A stretch of DNA of 47,619 nucleotides, taken from positions 1-47,619 of the forward strand of contig CAAGAX010000013.1 in the NCBI GenBank assembly GCA_900767915.1, written 5' to 3'. Positions 1 through 6,188 of the stretch are shown one piece after another. Within the stretch, counting starts at the first letter, position 1. Every line of letters begins with the position of its first letter. The translations under genes were made by a program, and so were the position numbers. Under the pieces are notes generated by a model that was not told the DNA's origin, did not search any database, and worked only from the letters and a program-made list of their open reading frames with translations. The DNA is from Acholeplasmatales bacterium. Its GTDB lineage: Bacteria; Bacillota_I; Bacilli_A; Acholeplasmatales; Anaeroplasmataceae.

Positions 1-217
1 TGACTTCTTTAGAAATAGTGGAAGGATCATTTTGAAACATATTACCGATGTCTTTAAGAAGAATCTTAAGACTACCATCCACATCTCTATTCTCAGTAAT
101 GATTTTTTGGATTTTAATCCTATCATCTAAAGTAAAGTGCTTTTGATAAGTAGAAGAATTGGTATATTTGATTTTAGTATTAAAGCGGAAGTTACTTTTG
201 CAAAAAATGAAGTTCAA
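1..217 (-). mobile_element. IS30-family transposase, N-terminal part, cut by window edge
   Basis: Reading the minus strand from about 217 to 1 gives an open frame with segments such as KHFTLDDRIKIQKIITENR and DIGNMFQNDPSTISKEV. This is the layout of the IS30-family N-terminal helix-turn-helix: a HFTLDDR box, a second helix region and PSTISKE in the recognition helix. The catalytic DDE core would lie beyond position 1. No ATG is in frame; the frame opens after a TAG at 218-220, and the first possible start is TTG at 215-217, which has no Shine-Dalgarno and lies inside a 38-bp repeat. Start and functionality are therefore uncertain. The family call rests on remembered family motifs, not a search. 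Confidence 0.72.
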
Positions 218-250
218 CTATTTAAAGCGGAATTAACTATTTCAATTAAC
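213..250 (-). repeat. 38-bp repeat, candidate IS30 terminal sequence (left copy)
   Basis: The reverse complement of 213-250 is identical base for base to 47503-47540 on the plus strand. It carries the core AGTTAATTCCGCTTTAAATAG. It abuts the IS30-like transposase frame, so it is probably that element's 5' terminal inverted-repeat region. The sequence identity is observed; the assignment as an IS end is inference. Confidence 0.7.
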
Positions 251-426
251 CCCTAAAATGTTATATATAAAATTTTCACGTGTTTCAATGAAAAATATAT
301 AAAGTTTTCAAATTAAATGATATAATTTATTTAAAGTACAAATAACTTATTTTAACGCTGTAGTTATATGTTAGCTATTAATTTTAATCAAATTTTGTAC
401 CTTGAAAGAAAGGAAAATCGGTAAAT

Positions 427-1014
427 ATGAAAATAAAGCAACAAAAACAAATAAAAGAATTTTTTAATATAGAATTTGGAATGAATAAAGGAAAAGAACT
501 GTTTGCTGAACAAGAAATAACACTTAATGAACTTATTAAAAATATAAAAGGCAAGTCAGAAAATCAGATGAAAGTGCTTATACAAACTATTCTCCCTCGT
601 ATAGCTTTATATAAAGTTTTGGAAAAAAATGGTTTTTCAGAAGAGGATATATATAAATACATGCAAAAATATATGATTGAAAAGATTGCAACAAAAAAAC
701 ATTCATCTACTGCAAGAATGGAAATAGTACCTGGATTTTACTCAATTTACAGTAAAATATTTCTTAAAATTATGCGTAAAACTGATTTACAGGAAAGTGT
801 ACAAAAGCAAGGAAAAGATTATTTTGATGTAACTATAAAAAAATGTCTTTGGCATACAGCTTGTGTAGAAAATGGTTGTGAAAAACTATGTCGCCTATTT
901 TGTGATGTTGATAATGTGACATATGGAGGATTAAGAAAAATAGGTTTTACACGTACAAAAACATTAGGCTATGGTGGAGATTGCTGCGATTTTCATTTTT
1001 ATAAAAAGAAATAA
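427..1014 (+). CDS. L-2-amino-thiazoline-4-carboxylic acid hydrolase-like protein
   Basis: 195 aa, about the size of other small proteins of the ATC hydrolase-like family, named after an enzyme that opens L-2-amino-thiazoline-4-carboxylate on the way to cysteine. The N-terminal half has the helical block with LPRIALYKVLEKNG (about 56-69). The C-terminal half has the conserved Cys-rich core: WHTACVENGCEKLC, then FCDVDN, then TKTLGYGGDCCDFHF at the end. These motifs fit the family well; the true substrate of most members is unknown, and biosynthesis of a small molecule is only a possibility. An A-rich purine stretch (AAAGGA) lies about 12 bases before the ATG. It stands alone between an IS30 fragment and an Rhs remnant, so it is probably accessory. 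No terminator hairpin was seen directly after it. Confidence 0.68.
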   Translation: MKIKQQKQIKEFFNIEFGMNKGKELFAEQEITLNELIKNIKGKSENQMKVLIQTILPRIALYKVLEKNGFSEEDIYKYMQKYMIEKIATKKHSSTARMEIVPGFYSIYSKIFLKIMRKTDLQESVQKQGKDYFDVTIKKCLWHTACVENGCEKLCRLFCDVDNVTYGGLRKIGFTRTKTLGYGGDCCDFHFYKKK

Positions 1015-1158
1015 TAGATGGAATAGTTATGAACTTGATTTTTAGCATTATGGGATTAGTCTATAGTTTACTATGTTGCTCTGATGATTTATTATTTGAC
1101 TTAAAAAAAATGTAATAAAAAGTTAGGAACATAAAAAAATATTGATAGTAATTAAAGC

Positions 1159-1721
1159 AAAATATCTGAATGGAGATTTGGAGCATTTATTTCTTTTGAT
1201 GATGTATCATATCTGGATTTAGAAACAATTTGTGGATTAAATTTATATTGTTATTGTAATAATATTATGCTTTTTGATTTAGAAGAAACGTTTAGTTGAG
1301 GGGAAAATTTTCAGGTGTGAAGCCATAGTGCTTGTTAGTGCAGTTGTAATTGCATGTGTTACTGTAGCCACCGTTTCAAATAAAAACATTGTCCCTGTCT
1401 TAGTTTGAACTGATATAGAGGCAAATATTGGCACTGGGACATCTACTATTAATCAATATGTTTCAATCGGCAAAGTAGATATTTATAAATTAGTTGTAGA
1501 TGCTTCATTAGGGGTTTTGAATGGAGCTTTTGGTAGAATAGGCATGAAAGTTTCAGATAGGGCCACAAGTTTTTTTCTAAAGTATAGCAGATGATCTTAT
1601 AGCAATGACAATCTTAATGATATTAATTAAGGAGATGCAATTTGATCTGGAATATTTACAGGAGATATCTCCATTATTGGTGGAAAAAGCACTCAATATA
1701 AAAAACTATTGTAAATTTAAG
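1159..1721 (+). pseudogene. Decayed Rhs/YD-repeat protein C-terminus (polymorphic-toxin-like)
   Basis: Fragments in shifting frames look like the end of an Rhs repeat protein. Frame 1 (1159-1299) reads FISFDDVSYLDLETICGLNL then YCYCNNIMLFDLEE, a degraded copy of the Rhs core signature (normally DPDxxxYLDPExxxGLNLYxYCxNNPVxxxDPxG). The DPxG end is ruined and a TGA follows. A second frame (1319-1594) is hydrophobic (AIVLVSAVVIACVTVATV) with an in-frame TGA at 1406-1408, then VVDASLGVLNGAFGRIG, as in the Gly/Ala-rich stretch preceding Rhs toxin tips. After 1594 another frame gives SGIFTGDISIIGG with two more stops. The gene is dead; the toxin tip cannot be recognised. A 28-codon open frame at 1029-1115 just upstream lacks a convincing ribosome site and is not called. 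Confidence 0.62.
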
Positions 1722-1913
1722 AACTGTTGCTTATACTAATATAAAAAAATCATTAAAGTTCATCTATTTGTTGGAACTTTACCATACAGCCATACTCATG
1801 TCCCTTCATATTTAAGCCTTTAATGGCATTTTTTATATTAGAATACTACAATAGTTGACACTATATTTGTGTAAATCTATATGATTATAACATAATATTA
1901 ATAGTCAGCTATC

Positions 1914-2051
1914 AGTAATCGTGTAATTCCCTAGTACCCTTACTAGAAATCGTGTAAGCATCTATTTTAAAAACAAAAAAGTCATCAGATTTTAGCTATA
2001 AATTCATTACAAATAAAGCCAGATCTGATGACACAAAAGACAAATATAATC
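1914..2051. repeat. ~138-bp dispersed direct repeat, copy 1, with terminator-like hairpin
   Basis: 1914-2051 matches 3836-3973 in the same orientation with scattered mismatches and nearly no indels. Each copy has AGTAATCGTGT, a variable stretch with CCCTTACTA, then ATCGTGTAAGCATCTATTTT, then a hairpin with arms GTCATCAGAT and ATCTGATGAC (exact in this copy). On the minus strand the hairpin is followed by TTTTTTGTTTTT, so it would terminate minus-strand transcription. The repeated ATCGTGT and the ~1.9-kb spacing suggest ends of an insertion sequence. I cannot assign the family. No gene is seen between 1722 and 1913. Confidence 0.7.
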
Positions 2052-2070
2052 AAAAAAGCTTAATGATCTT

Positions 2071-2315
2071 TTACAATGGAGTGAAAAACTTCCTAATAAT
2101 TTCGGTAGCCGATAAGGTCATCTTTCCATCTACAAAGAAACCCATTTCCTTGCTTGAGGCATTTAACCACGCAATATCCAAATACTCCTAGCACAAGGTT
2201 CAATTTTGGTATTCGTGACTAAATTCTCAAATGCCTCTTCTCGCCTAATGAAGGTTGTTAGGTTAATGTCGCCTACCATTTCTGTTTTCCATTTAAATTT
2301 CTTTTGCTTTTGCAT
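2071..2315 (-). pseudogene. Small frameshifted gene, unknown product
   Basis: A strong AGGAGGT site lies about nine bases before an ATG at 2315. The frame starts MQKQKKFKWKTEMVGDI and runs about 48 codons to a TAA. A second frame overlapping its end continues as EYLDIAWLNASSKEMGFFVD to a TAA at 2071. The total span is one base short of a whole number of codons, so a single-base deletion near 2180-2200 would have broken an ~81-aa protein. The intact family is not recognised. G+C is clearly above that of the neighbouring housekeeping genes, as for the lipoprotein gene at 2483, suggesting shared foreign origin. The repeat-borne terminator hairpin at about 1980-2032 lies directly downstream. Confidence 0.5.
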
Positions 2316-2373
2316 GTTTATCTTACCTCCTGAATGCTATAAAGCATATCAATTATAAAATAAACATTATAAC

Positions 2374-2448
2374 AAAAAAAGTAATCATTTAACTCTTTAT
2401 TGATAAGCATAATTGCTTATTTCTAAATGAGCATTTTTGATTACTTTT
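2374..2448 (-). terminator. Terminator of the 2483 lipoprotein gene
   Basis: Arms AAAAGTAATCA (2377-2387) and TGATTACTTTT (2438-2448) are perfect inverted repeats, with a nested hairpin ATAAGC/GCTTAT in the loop. On the minus strand the 3' arm runs into seven Ts (2374-2380). The plus strand also has a T-rich exit, so it could work both ways. Confidence 0.7.
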
Positions 2449-2482
2449 ATTTTATTTTACTATTAACAGATAGTTAGATTGC

Positions 2483-3100
2483 TCAGTTCATTTTATAGTA
2501 GTTTGTGTAACTCCCGTTACGTGTGGAATCGGCACTTTCGATAAACATTTTGAATTCATATTGATCGGAGTCAGTGTCCAATATATATCGAATTTCGAAA
2601 ATCCAAACCGAGCCTTTGGTAAGATAACCATTTTCCAAGGTATTATTCCTTACGTAATAGAAACTATACAATTTGCACGGATTGTCATCAAAAAAATCGG
2701 TCAAATCACTCTTTTGCTCTATGATATACCAATTTTCATTTGTGCTCATGCTAAATTTTTCGAATTTCGGCACACCGAACATTCCTGCGTAATTGTCTTG
2801 GAAGTATGAGAAATACATTTCGGCATTCGCATTAAATGTTGATTCGTCTGGACAAACTTGCGAAAACGAGTAGCCGTCGTTAAACCAGGCATCACTTGAG
2901 TTTATCTTTCCAGACAAGCCAGTCGGTGAGGTTAGACCAGCAAGCCCTTTTTCCGATAATTCTTCTTCGGTAAACCATTTCGTACTATCATGTACCTTTT
3001 GGCTTAATTCGCTCTTATCTCCATTTCCGCACGCTACCAATCCAGTACAAGAAATCGCTAGAAACATTGTGCAAATCATATGTATTTTATTCTTTATCAT
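2483..3100 (-). CDS. Lipoprotein of unknown function, foreign base composition
   Basis: 205 aa. The N-terminus is a lipoprotein signal: basic start, hydrophobic stretch and lipobox LVAC with the lipidated Cys at residue 24, followed by GNGDKSE. The mature part is acidic and rich in aromatic residues, with no transmembrane segment and no family I recognise; it should be an extracytoplasmic lipid-anchored globular domain. The start is firm: TAGGAGGT sits about nine bases upstream of the ATG. Codons and overall composition are visibly richer in G+C than the housekeeping genes further right. It sits among IS and Rhs remnants, so acquisition by transfer is likely. A role as immunity or stress lipoprotein would be a guess. 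Confidence 0.72.
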   Translation of the reverse strand: MIKNKIHMICTMFLAISCTGLVACGNGDKSELSQKVHDSTKWFTEEELSEKGLAGLTSPTGLSGKINSSDAWFNDGYSFSQVCPDESTFNANAEMYFSYFQDNYAGMFGVPKFEKFSMSTNENWYIIEQKSDLTDFFDDNPCKLYSFYYVRNNTLENGYLTKGSVWIFEIRYILDTDSDQYEFKMFIESADSTRNGSYTNYYKMN

Positions 3101-3445
3101 ATCGCTAACCTCCTACGTGATTGCTATTCAATCCTTTTCCATTTCCGTTTTATTTAAATTTCATCTATGTACTTTCAGCACTAGGTCTTTGAATTTATTT
3201 AATTATAGTTCATTTATTAGGCTTTTTCAACAAGCTTCAGTTTGAACTCAATCGTAGAGGGTTTTTATATACAATTTTTATCTCTAGTGGCCTTGCTTAT
3301 TATATTCAAAAACTGGCAAGAAAGTTCTTAGGTGTAAATATTATAAATGTCAATATAAATCGAGCTCTTTCCAATAATTATTGGCGAAGAGACTGTAATC
3401 TAAGAGTTTTGTTTTTGATTAAGTCAAATGAAGATCTTCCGTACA
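3101..3445. other. Gene-free stretch upstream of the lipoprotein gene
   Basis: This stretch contains the lipoprotein ribosome site at its left end and nothing else I can support. A plus-strand frame is open from about 3184 to 3523 but has no ATG near its beginning, no ribosome site and no recognisable motif, and it runs into the ISL3 remnant on the other strand. It is more likely chance or debris. Confidence 0.4.
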
Positions 3446-3697
3446 TTATTCTTTTAGATAATTTTGTAGTATTTGCCTTTGATAATAGAAGCACTTACAT
3501 TTTCTACAATAAAAATGTCTAACATTAACCAATAAAAACACTGTTTTACATTGGATAGATAAATCTTGAATTTTTCTTGTATGTATTGAATGTATAGAAG
3601 ATATTTTATTGCCACATTTTGGACAAATAGAAAATTTGTTCTTTAAATGACAATGTACATAAAATGCATCATTATTGTCATCGATTTTATCAATCAC
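3446..3697 (-). pseudogene. ISL3-family transposase, N-terminal zinc-binding stub
   Basis: 83 aa. It contains the ISL3-type N-terminal zinc ribbon: ICPKCGN (Cys 25 and 28) and, after a beta-rich segment with VNVRHFYCRKCKC, Cys 64, 67 and 69. This fits the family's N-terminal domain; intact ISL3 transposases are around 400 aa, so the helix-turn-helix and DDE core are missing. The frame stops at TAA right after FYYQRQILQNYLKE with no continuation seen in other minus-strand frames. The start is a GTG without a clear Shine-Dalgarno. Probably an inactive remnant. Confidence 0.65.
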
Positions 3698-3835
3698 AAG
3701 ATTAGGTGAAAGTTACTTAAAAGTGCTACTCATAAAATTGTTACTCATTACTATTTAATTTATTATATAGTAAATATAGAAAATATTCAATATCTATTGG
3801 GAAGATCCTAAAAAATGAATATCATTGTCAAAATA

Positions 3836-3973
3836 GTAATCGTGTCAATTTACTAGCACCCTTACTATAAATCGTGTAAGCATCTATTTTAAAAACAAAA
3901 AAGTCATCAGATTTCAGCTATAAATTCATTATGAATAAAGCTGAATCTGATGGCATAAAAGAGAAATATAGGC
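3836..3973. repeat. ~138-bp dispersed direct repeat, copy 2
   Basis: Second copy of the repeat at 1914-2051, same orientation. It keeps AATCGTGTAAGCATCTATTTT and a hairpin (ATCAGATTTCAGC paired with GCTGAATCTGAT) followed on the minus strand by TTTTTTGTTTTT. It lies about 85 bases beyond the 3' end of the minus-strand tRNA-Gly and could serve as its terminator. It fills much of the otherwise gene-free 3698-4057. Confidence 0.7.
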
Positions 3974-4057
3974 AAAAATTGATTAAATAAAGCTATTTTA
4001 GTGCATTTTTTTAAAAATAAAAGGCTGATAACTAATATCAACCTTATAATTACAATA

Positions 4058-4132
4058 TGGAGCCACAGAACGGAATCGAACCGTCATCATATGCATGGCA
4101 AGCATAGGTACTAACCGTTGTACTACTGCGGC
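4058..4132 (-). tRNA. tRNA-Gly (anticodon GCC)
   Basis: The reverse complement folds as a full cloverleaf. The acceptor arms GCCGCAG and CTGTGGC pair over seven positions with one G-U. The D arm is followed by anticodon stem TATGC/GCATA around the loop TTGCCAT, giving anticodon GCC. The T arm has GGTTCGATTCC. The discriminator is T and CCA is encoded. It sits at the right edge of the mobile-element debris, a common integration site type, but I find no duplicated 3' end that would mark an attachment site. Confidence 0.93.
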
Positions 4133-4198
4133 ATTTTTTATGTGCACTACTATTATATCAAAAAAATTTTTTATTGCAATAACTTTTTTATATTTTTT

Positions 4199-4289
4199 AA
4201 AAAAAGTTAATTTCAGTTAATTTTATAGTTAAATTCCGCAATTGAATAGCTAAAAAGCTATAGCTATTCAATTGCTAATCTAACTGAAA
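4199..4289 (-). terminator. Large nested hairpin at the end of the MATE operon
   Basis: The inner perfect 15-bp stem GCAATTGAATAGCTA (4238-4252)/TAGCTATTCAATTGC (4261-4275) overlaps the MATE stop codon. The outer stem TTTCAGTTA (4211-4219)/TAACTGAAA (4281-4289) is followed on the minus strand by TTAAC and seven Ts (4199-4205). The outer stem encloses a 24-bp IS-end-like repeat. Confidence 0.6.
4216..4239 (+). repeat. 24-bp dispersed repeat (IS30-end-like), copy at MATE 3' end
   Basis: GTTAATTTTATAGTTAAATT plus CCGC at 4216-4239 is identical to 11753-11776. It resembles the first half of the 38-bp window-edge repeat (GTTAATTGAAATAGTTAATT plus CCGC). It may be a solo IS end. Confidence 0.55.
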
Positions 4290-5613
4290 TTTTCTTATAA
4301 ATAAAGAAATAACATAGTAAATGAATGGATAATGTTATAAGCCAAGAAATAGGATAAGACCAATACAATATTGATAAATCATGATAGCTATTAAATATAG
4401 TATATATCCATACTAATCTAAATACACATACACCACCAATAGATACTATCATAGGCACAATAGAATATTCTAATCCTCTTAAGCCACCTACAATAACATC
4501 CATAATCCCACATAAAAAATATGGCAAGCAAATAATCTTTAATCTTAAAATACCATATTTTAATGCCTCTTCATTCTGAGTATAAAAAGATAAAAGAGAT
4601 CTATCTAACAAAACTGCTCCTCCACCTAAAACAACACCTACTATAGTTACTAAAATTAAAGAATATAATAATATCTTCTTGCAATTCTTAATCTTTCCAG
4701 CACCTAGGTTTTGACTTGTAAAGCTTAAGCATGCTTGATATAAAGCATTCATTGAAGAATAAACAAAGCTTTCAATATTAGATGATGCCGTATTTCCTGC
4801 TACAATTTCTGTTGAAGCAAAAGAATTAACAGCCTTTTGAACAAAAACATTACTAATTGAAAACAAAGCTCCTTGAATACCAGCAGGTAATCCAATTAAA
4901 ACAATCTCCTTAAGCTCCTTAGAATGTATTTTAAGCTTCTTAAAGCTTAAATTAACATAACCTTTTTTTCTTACTAAACATTCAACTACTAAAAAAGCTG
5001 ATACTCCTTCAGAAATTATAGTACCTAATGCTACACCACTAACATCCATCTTAAATACAATAACAAATAATAAATTTAAACCAATATTTATAATTCCCGC
5101 AATAAATAAAAACAACAATGGCTTTTTAGTTTCTCCTACTGCTCTTAATATAGCAGCCCCATAATTATATACCATATTAAAAACCATACCTAAAAAATAA
5201 ATTTGTAAATAAATAGTTGCTTTAGGTAAAGCTTCATCAGTTGTATCCATTAATTTAAGACAAGTACCAGAAGCGAAATAACCAAATATCATCAAAAAAA
5301 TACCAGAAAAAACACTAAAAAGCATAGAGGTATGAACTACTCTTTGACATTTATCATAATCATTTCCACCTATGGCTTTAGCTGTTGAAACATTCGCTCC
5401 AATTGAAAATCCAATAAATAAATTAACTAATAAATTAATTAAAGCGGTTGTAGAGCCAACCGCTGCTAAAGAATCATTTCCTGCAAAATTACCTACTACA
5501 ATCAAATCACAAGCATTAAATAATAATTGAATAACACTTGAAATCATTACAGGAATAGAAAAGAATATTAGTTTTTTAAATAAATTTCCTTCAGTCATAT
5601 TCATTTCATGCAT
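4264..5613 (-). CDS. MATE-family multidrug/toxin exporter
   Basis: 449 aa, typical for multi-antimicrobial extrusion (MATE) proteins, which use Na+ or H+ gradients to expel drugs or metabolites. The N-terminus MTEGNLFKKLIFFSIPVM, followed by a segment with QLLFNACDLIVVGNFAG and LAAVGST, is characteristic of the bacterial NorM/DinF-like branch. About twelve hydrophobic helices follow in two related halves; the second half repeats the pattern (VLIGLPAGIQGALFSISNVF). The start MHEMNM is supported by GGTGAT five bases upstream. It is last in a minus-strand operon, 49 bases after the nitroreductase, suggesting co-expression. The substrate cannot be told from sequence. Confidence 0.92.
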   Translation of the reverse strand: MHEMNMTEGNLFKKLIFFSIPVMISSVIQLLFNACDLIVVGNFAGNDSLAAVGSTTALINLLVNLFIGFSIGANVSTAKAIGGNDYDKCQRVVHTSMLFSVFSGIFLMIFGYFASGTCLKLMDTTDEALPKATIYLQIYFLGMVFNMVYNYGAAILRAVGETKKPLLFLFIAGIINIGLNLLFVIVFKMDVSGVALGTIISEGVSAFLVVECLVRKKGYVNLSFKKLKIHSKELKEIVLIGLPAGIQGALFSISNVFVQKAVNSFASTEIVAGNTASSNIESFVYSSMNALYQACLSFTSQNLGAGKIKNCKKILLYSLILVTIVGVVLGGGAVLLDRSLLSFYTQNEEALKYGILRLKIICLPYFLCGIMDVIVGGLRGLEYSIVPMIVSIGGVCVFRLVWIYTIFNSYHDLSILYWSYPISWLITLSIHLLCYFFIYKKISVRLAIE

Positions 5614-5662
5614 AATAAATCACCGGAAACATATTATATCTTAAAAAGATTAATTTTAAAGA

Positions 5663-6184
5663 TTATTTTAAATAATATACATAATTTTCTTTTCTAGGCT
5701 TAACCATAGGGATATCTCCTTCAGGATAACCAAGTGCGACATGTCCAATTCCAATATAATCTCCTTCTAAGCCTAGCTTGGCTAAAAGCTTCTTACCAAA
5801 ATCAGATTCCATCTCTTCTTTTGCTCTATGAATCCAACAAGCACCCAAGCCTAAGCTATATGCTGCATTAAGCATATTATCAATTACACAGCTACCATCA
5901 TAAACAGCAGTAGGAACGTTTTTAGCTATTACTAAAATTATAACAGGAGCATTATGAAATGGATCTACATTATAATTATCCATTATTTCACAATTCTTTT
6001 TTCTTATTTCATTTTTTATTTCTTCATTTGTTATAACAATAATATTAGGAGACTGACGATTCATTCCTGTAGGCGCGTACATTCCTGCTTTAACTATCTC
6101 TTTAATTTTCTCATCATCTACCATTTTGGATTTGAAGCTTTTAACACTTCTTCTTTCAACTAAGCATTTAATAACTTCATTCAT
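5663..6184 (-). CDS. Nitroreductase-family FMN oxidoreductase
   Basis: 173 aa, the short single-domain form. The N-terminal RRSVKSFKSK provides the Arg-Arg-Ser FMN-phosphate contacts; YAPTGMNRQSPNIIV is the conserved flavin/dimer segment; AAYSLGLGACWIHRAKEE and GHVALGYPEG form the C-terminal motifs. Such enzymes use NAD(P)H to reduce nitroaromatics, quinones or flavin-linked substrates in the cytoplasm as dimers. Its ribosome site (GATGAGGT) overlaps the TGA stop of the 806-aa gene upstream, so translation is coupled. The pairing with a MATE exporter suggests detoxification, but this is inference. Confidence 0.9.
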   Translation of the reverse strand: MNEVIKCLVERRSVKSFKSKMVDDEKIKEIVKAGMYAPTGMNRQSPNIIVITNEEIKNEIRKKNCEIMDNYNVDPFHNAPVIILVIAKNVPTAVYDGSCVIDNMLNAAYSLGLGACWIHRAKEEMESDFGKKLLAKLGLEGDYIGIGHVALGYPEGDIPMVKPRKENYVYYLK

Positions 6185-6188
6185 AATT

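Noticed and set aside
1406..1408. TGA read as Trp (Mycoplasma-type code) in the Rhs remnant
   Set aside because: Other genes here end in TGA, Trp is TGG, and the remnant also has other stops and frame changes.
2561..2809. Plus-strand frame of 82 codons
   Set aside because: Shadow of the lipoprotein gene on the other strand, which has a lipobox and a strong ribosome site.
3184..3523. Plus-strand open frame of about 110 codons (segments LNRRGFLYTIF, YYIQKLARKFLG)
   Set aside because: It has no start codon with a ribosome site, no family resemblance, and it runs antisense into the ISL3 zinc-ribbon stub; probably chance or debris.
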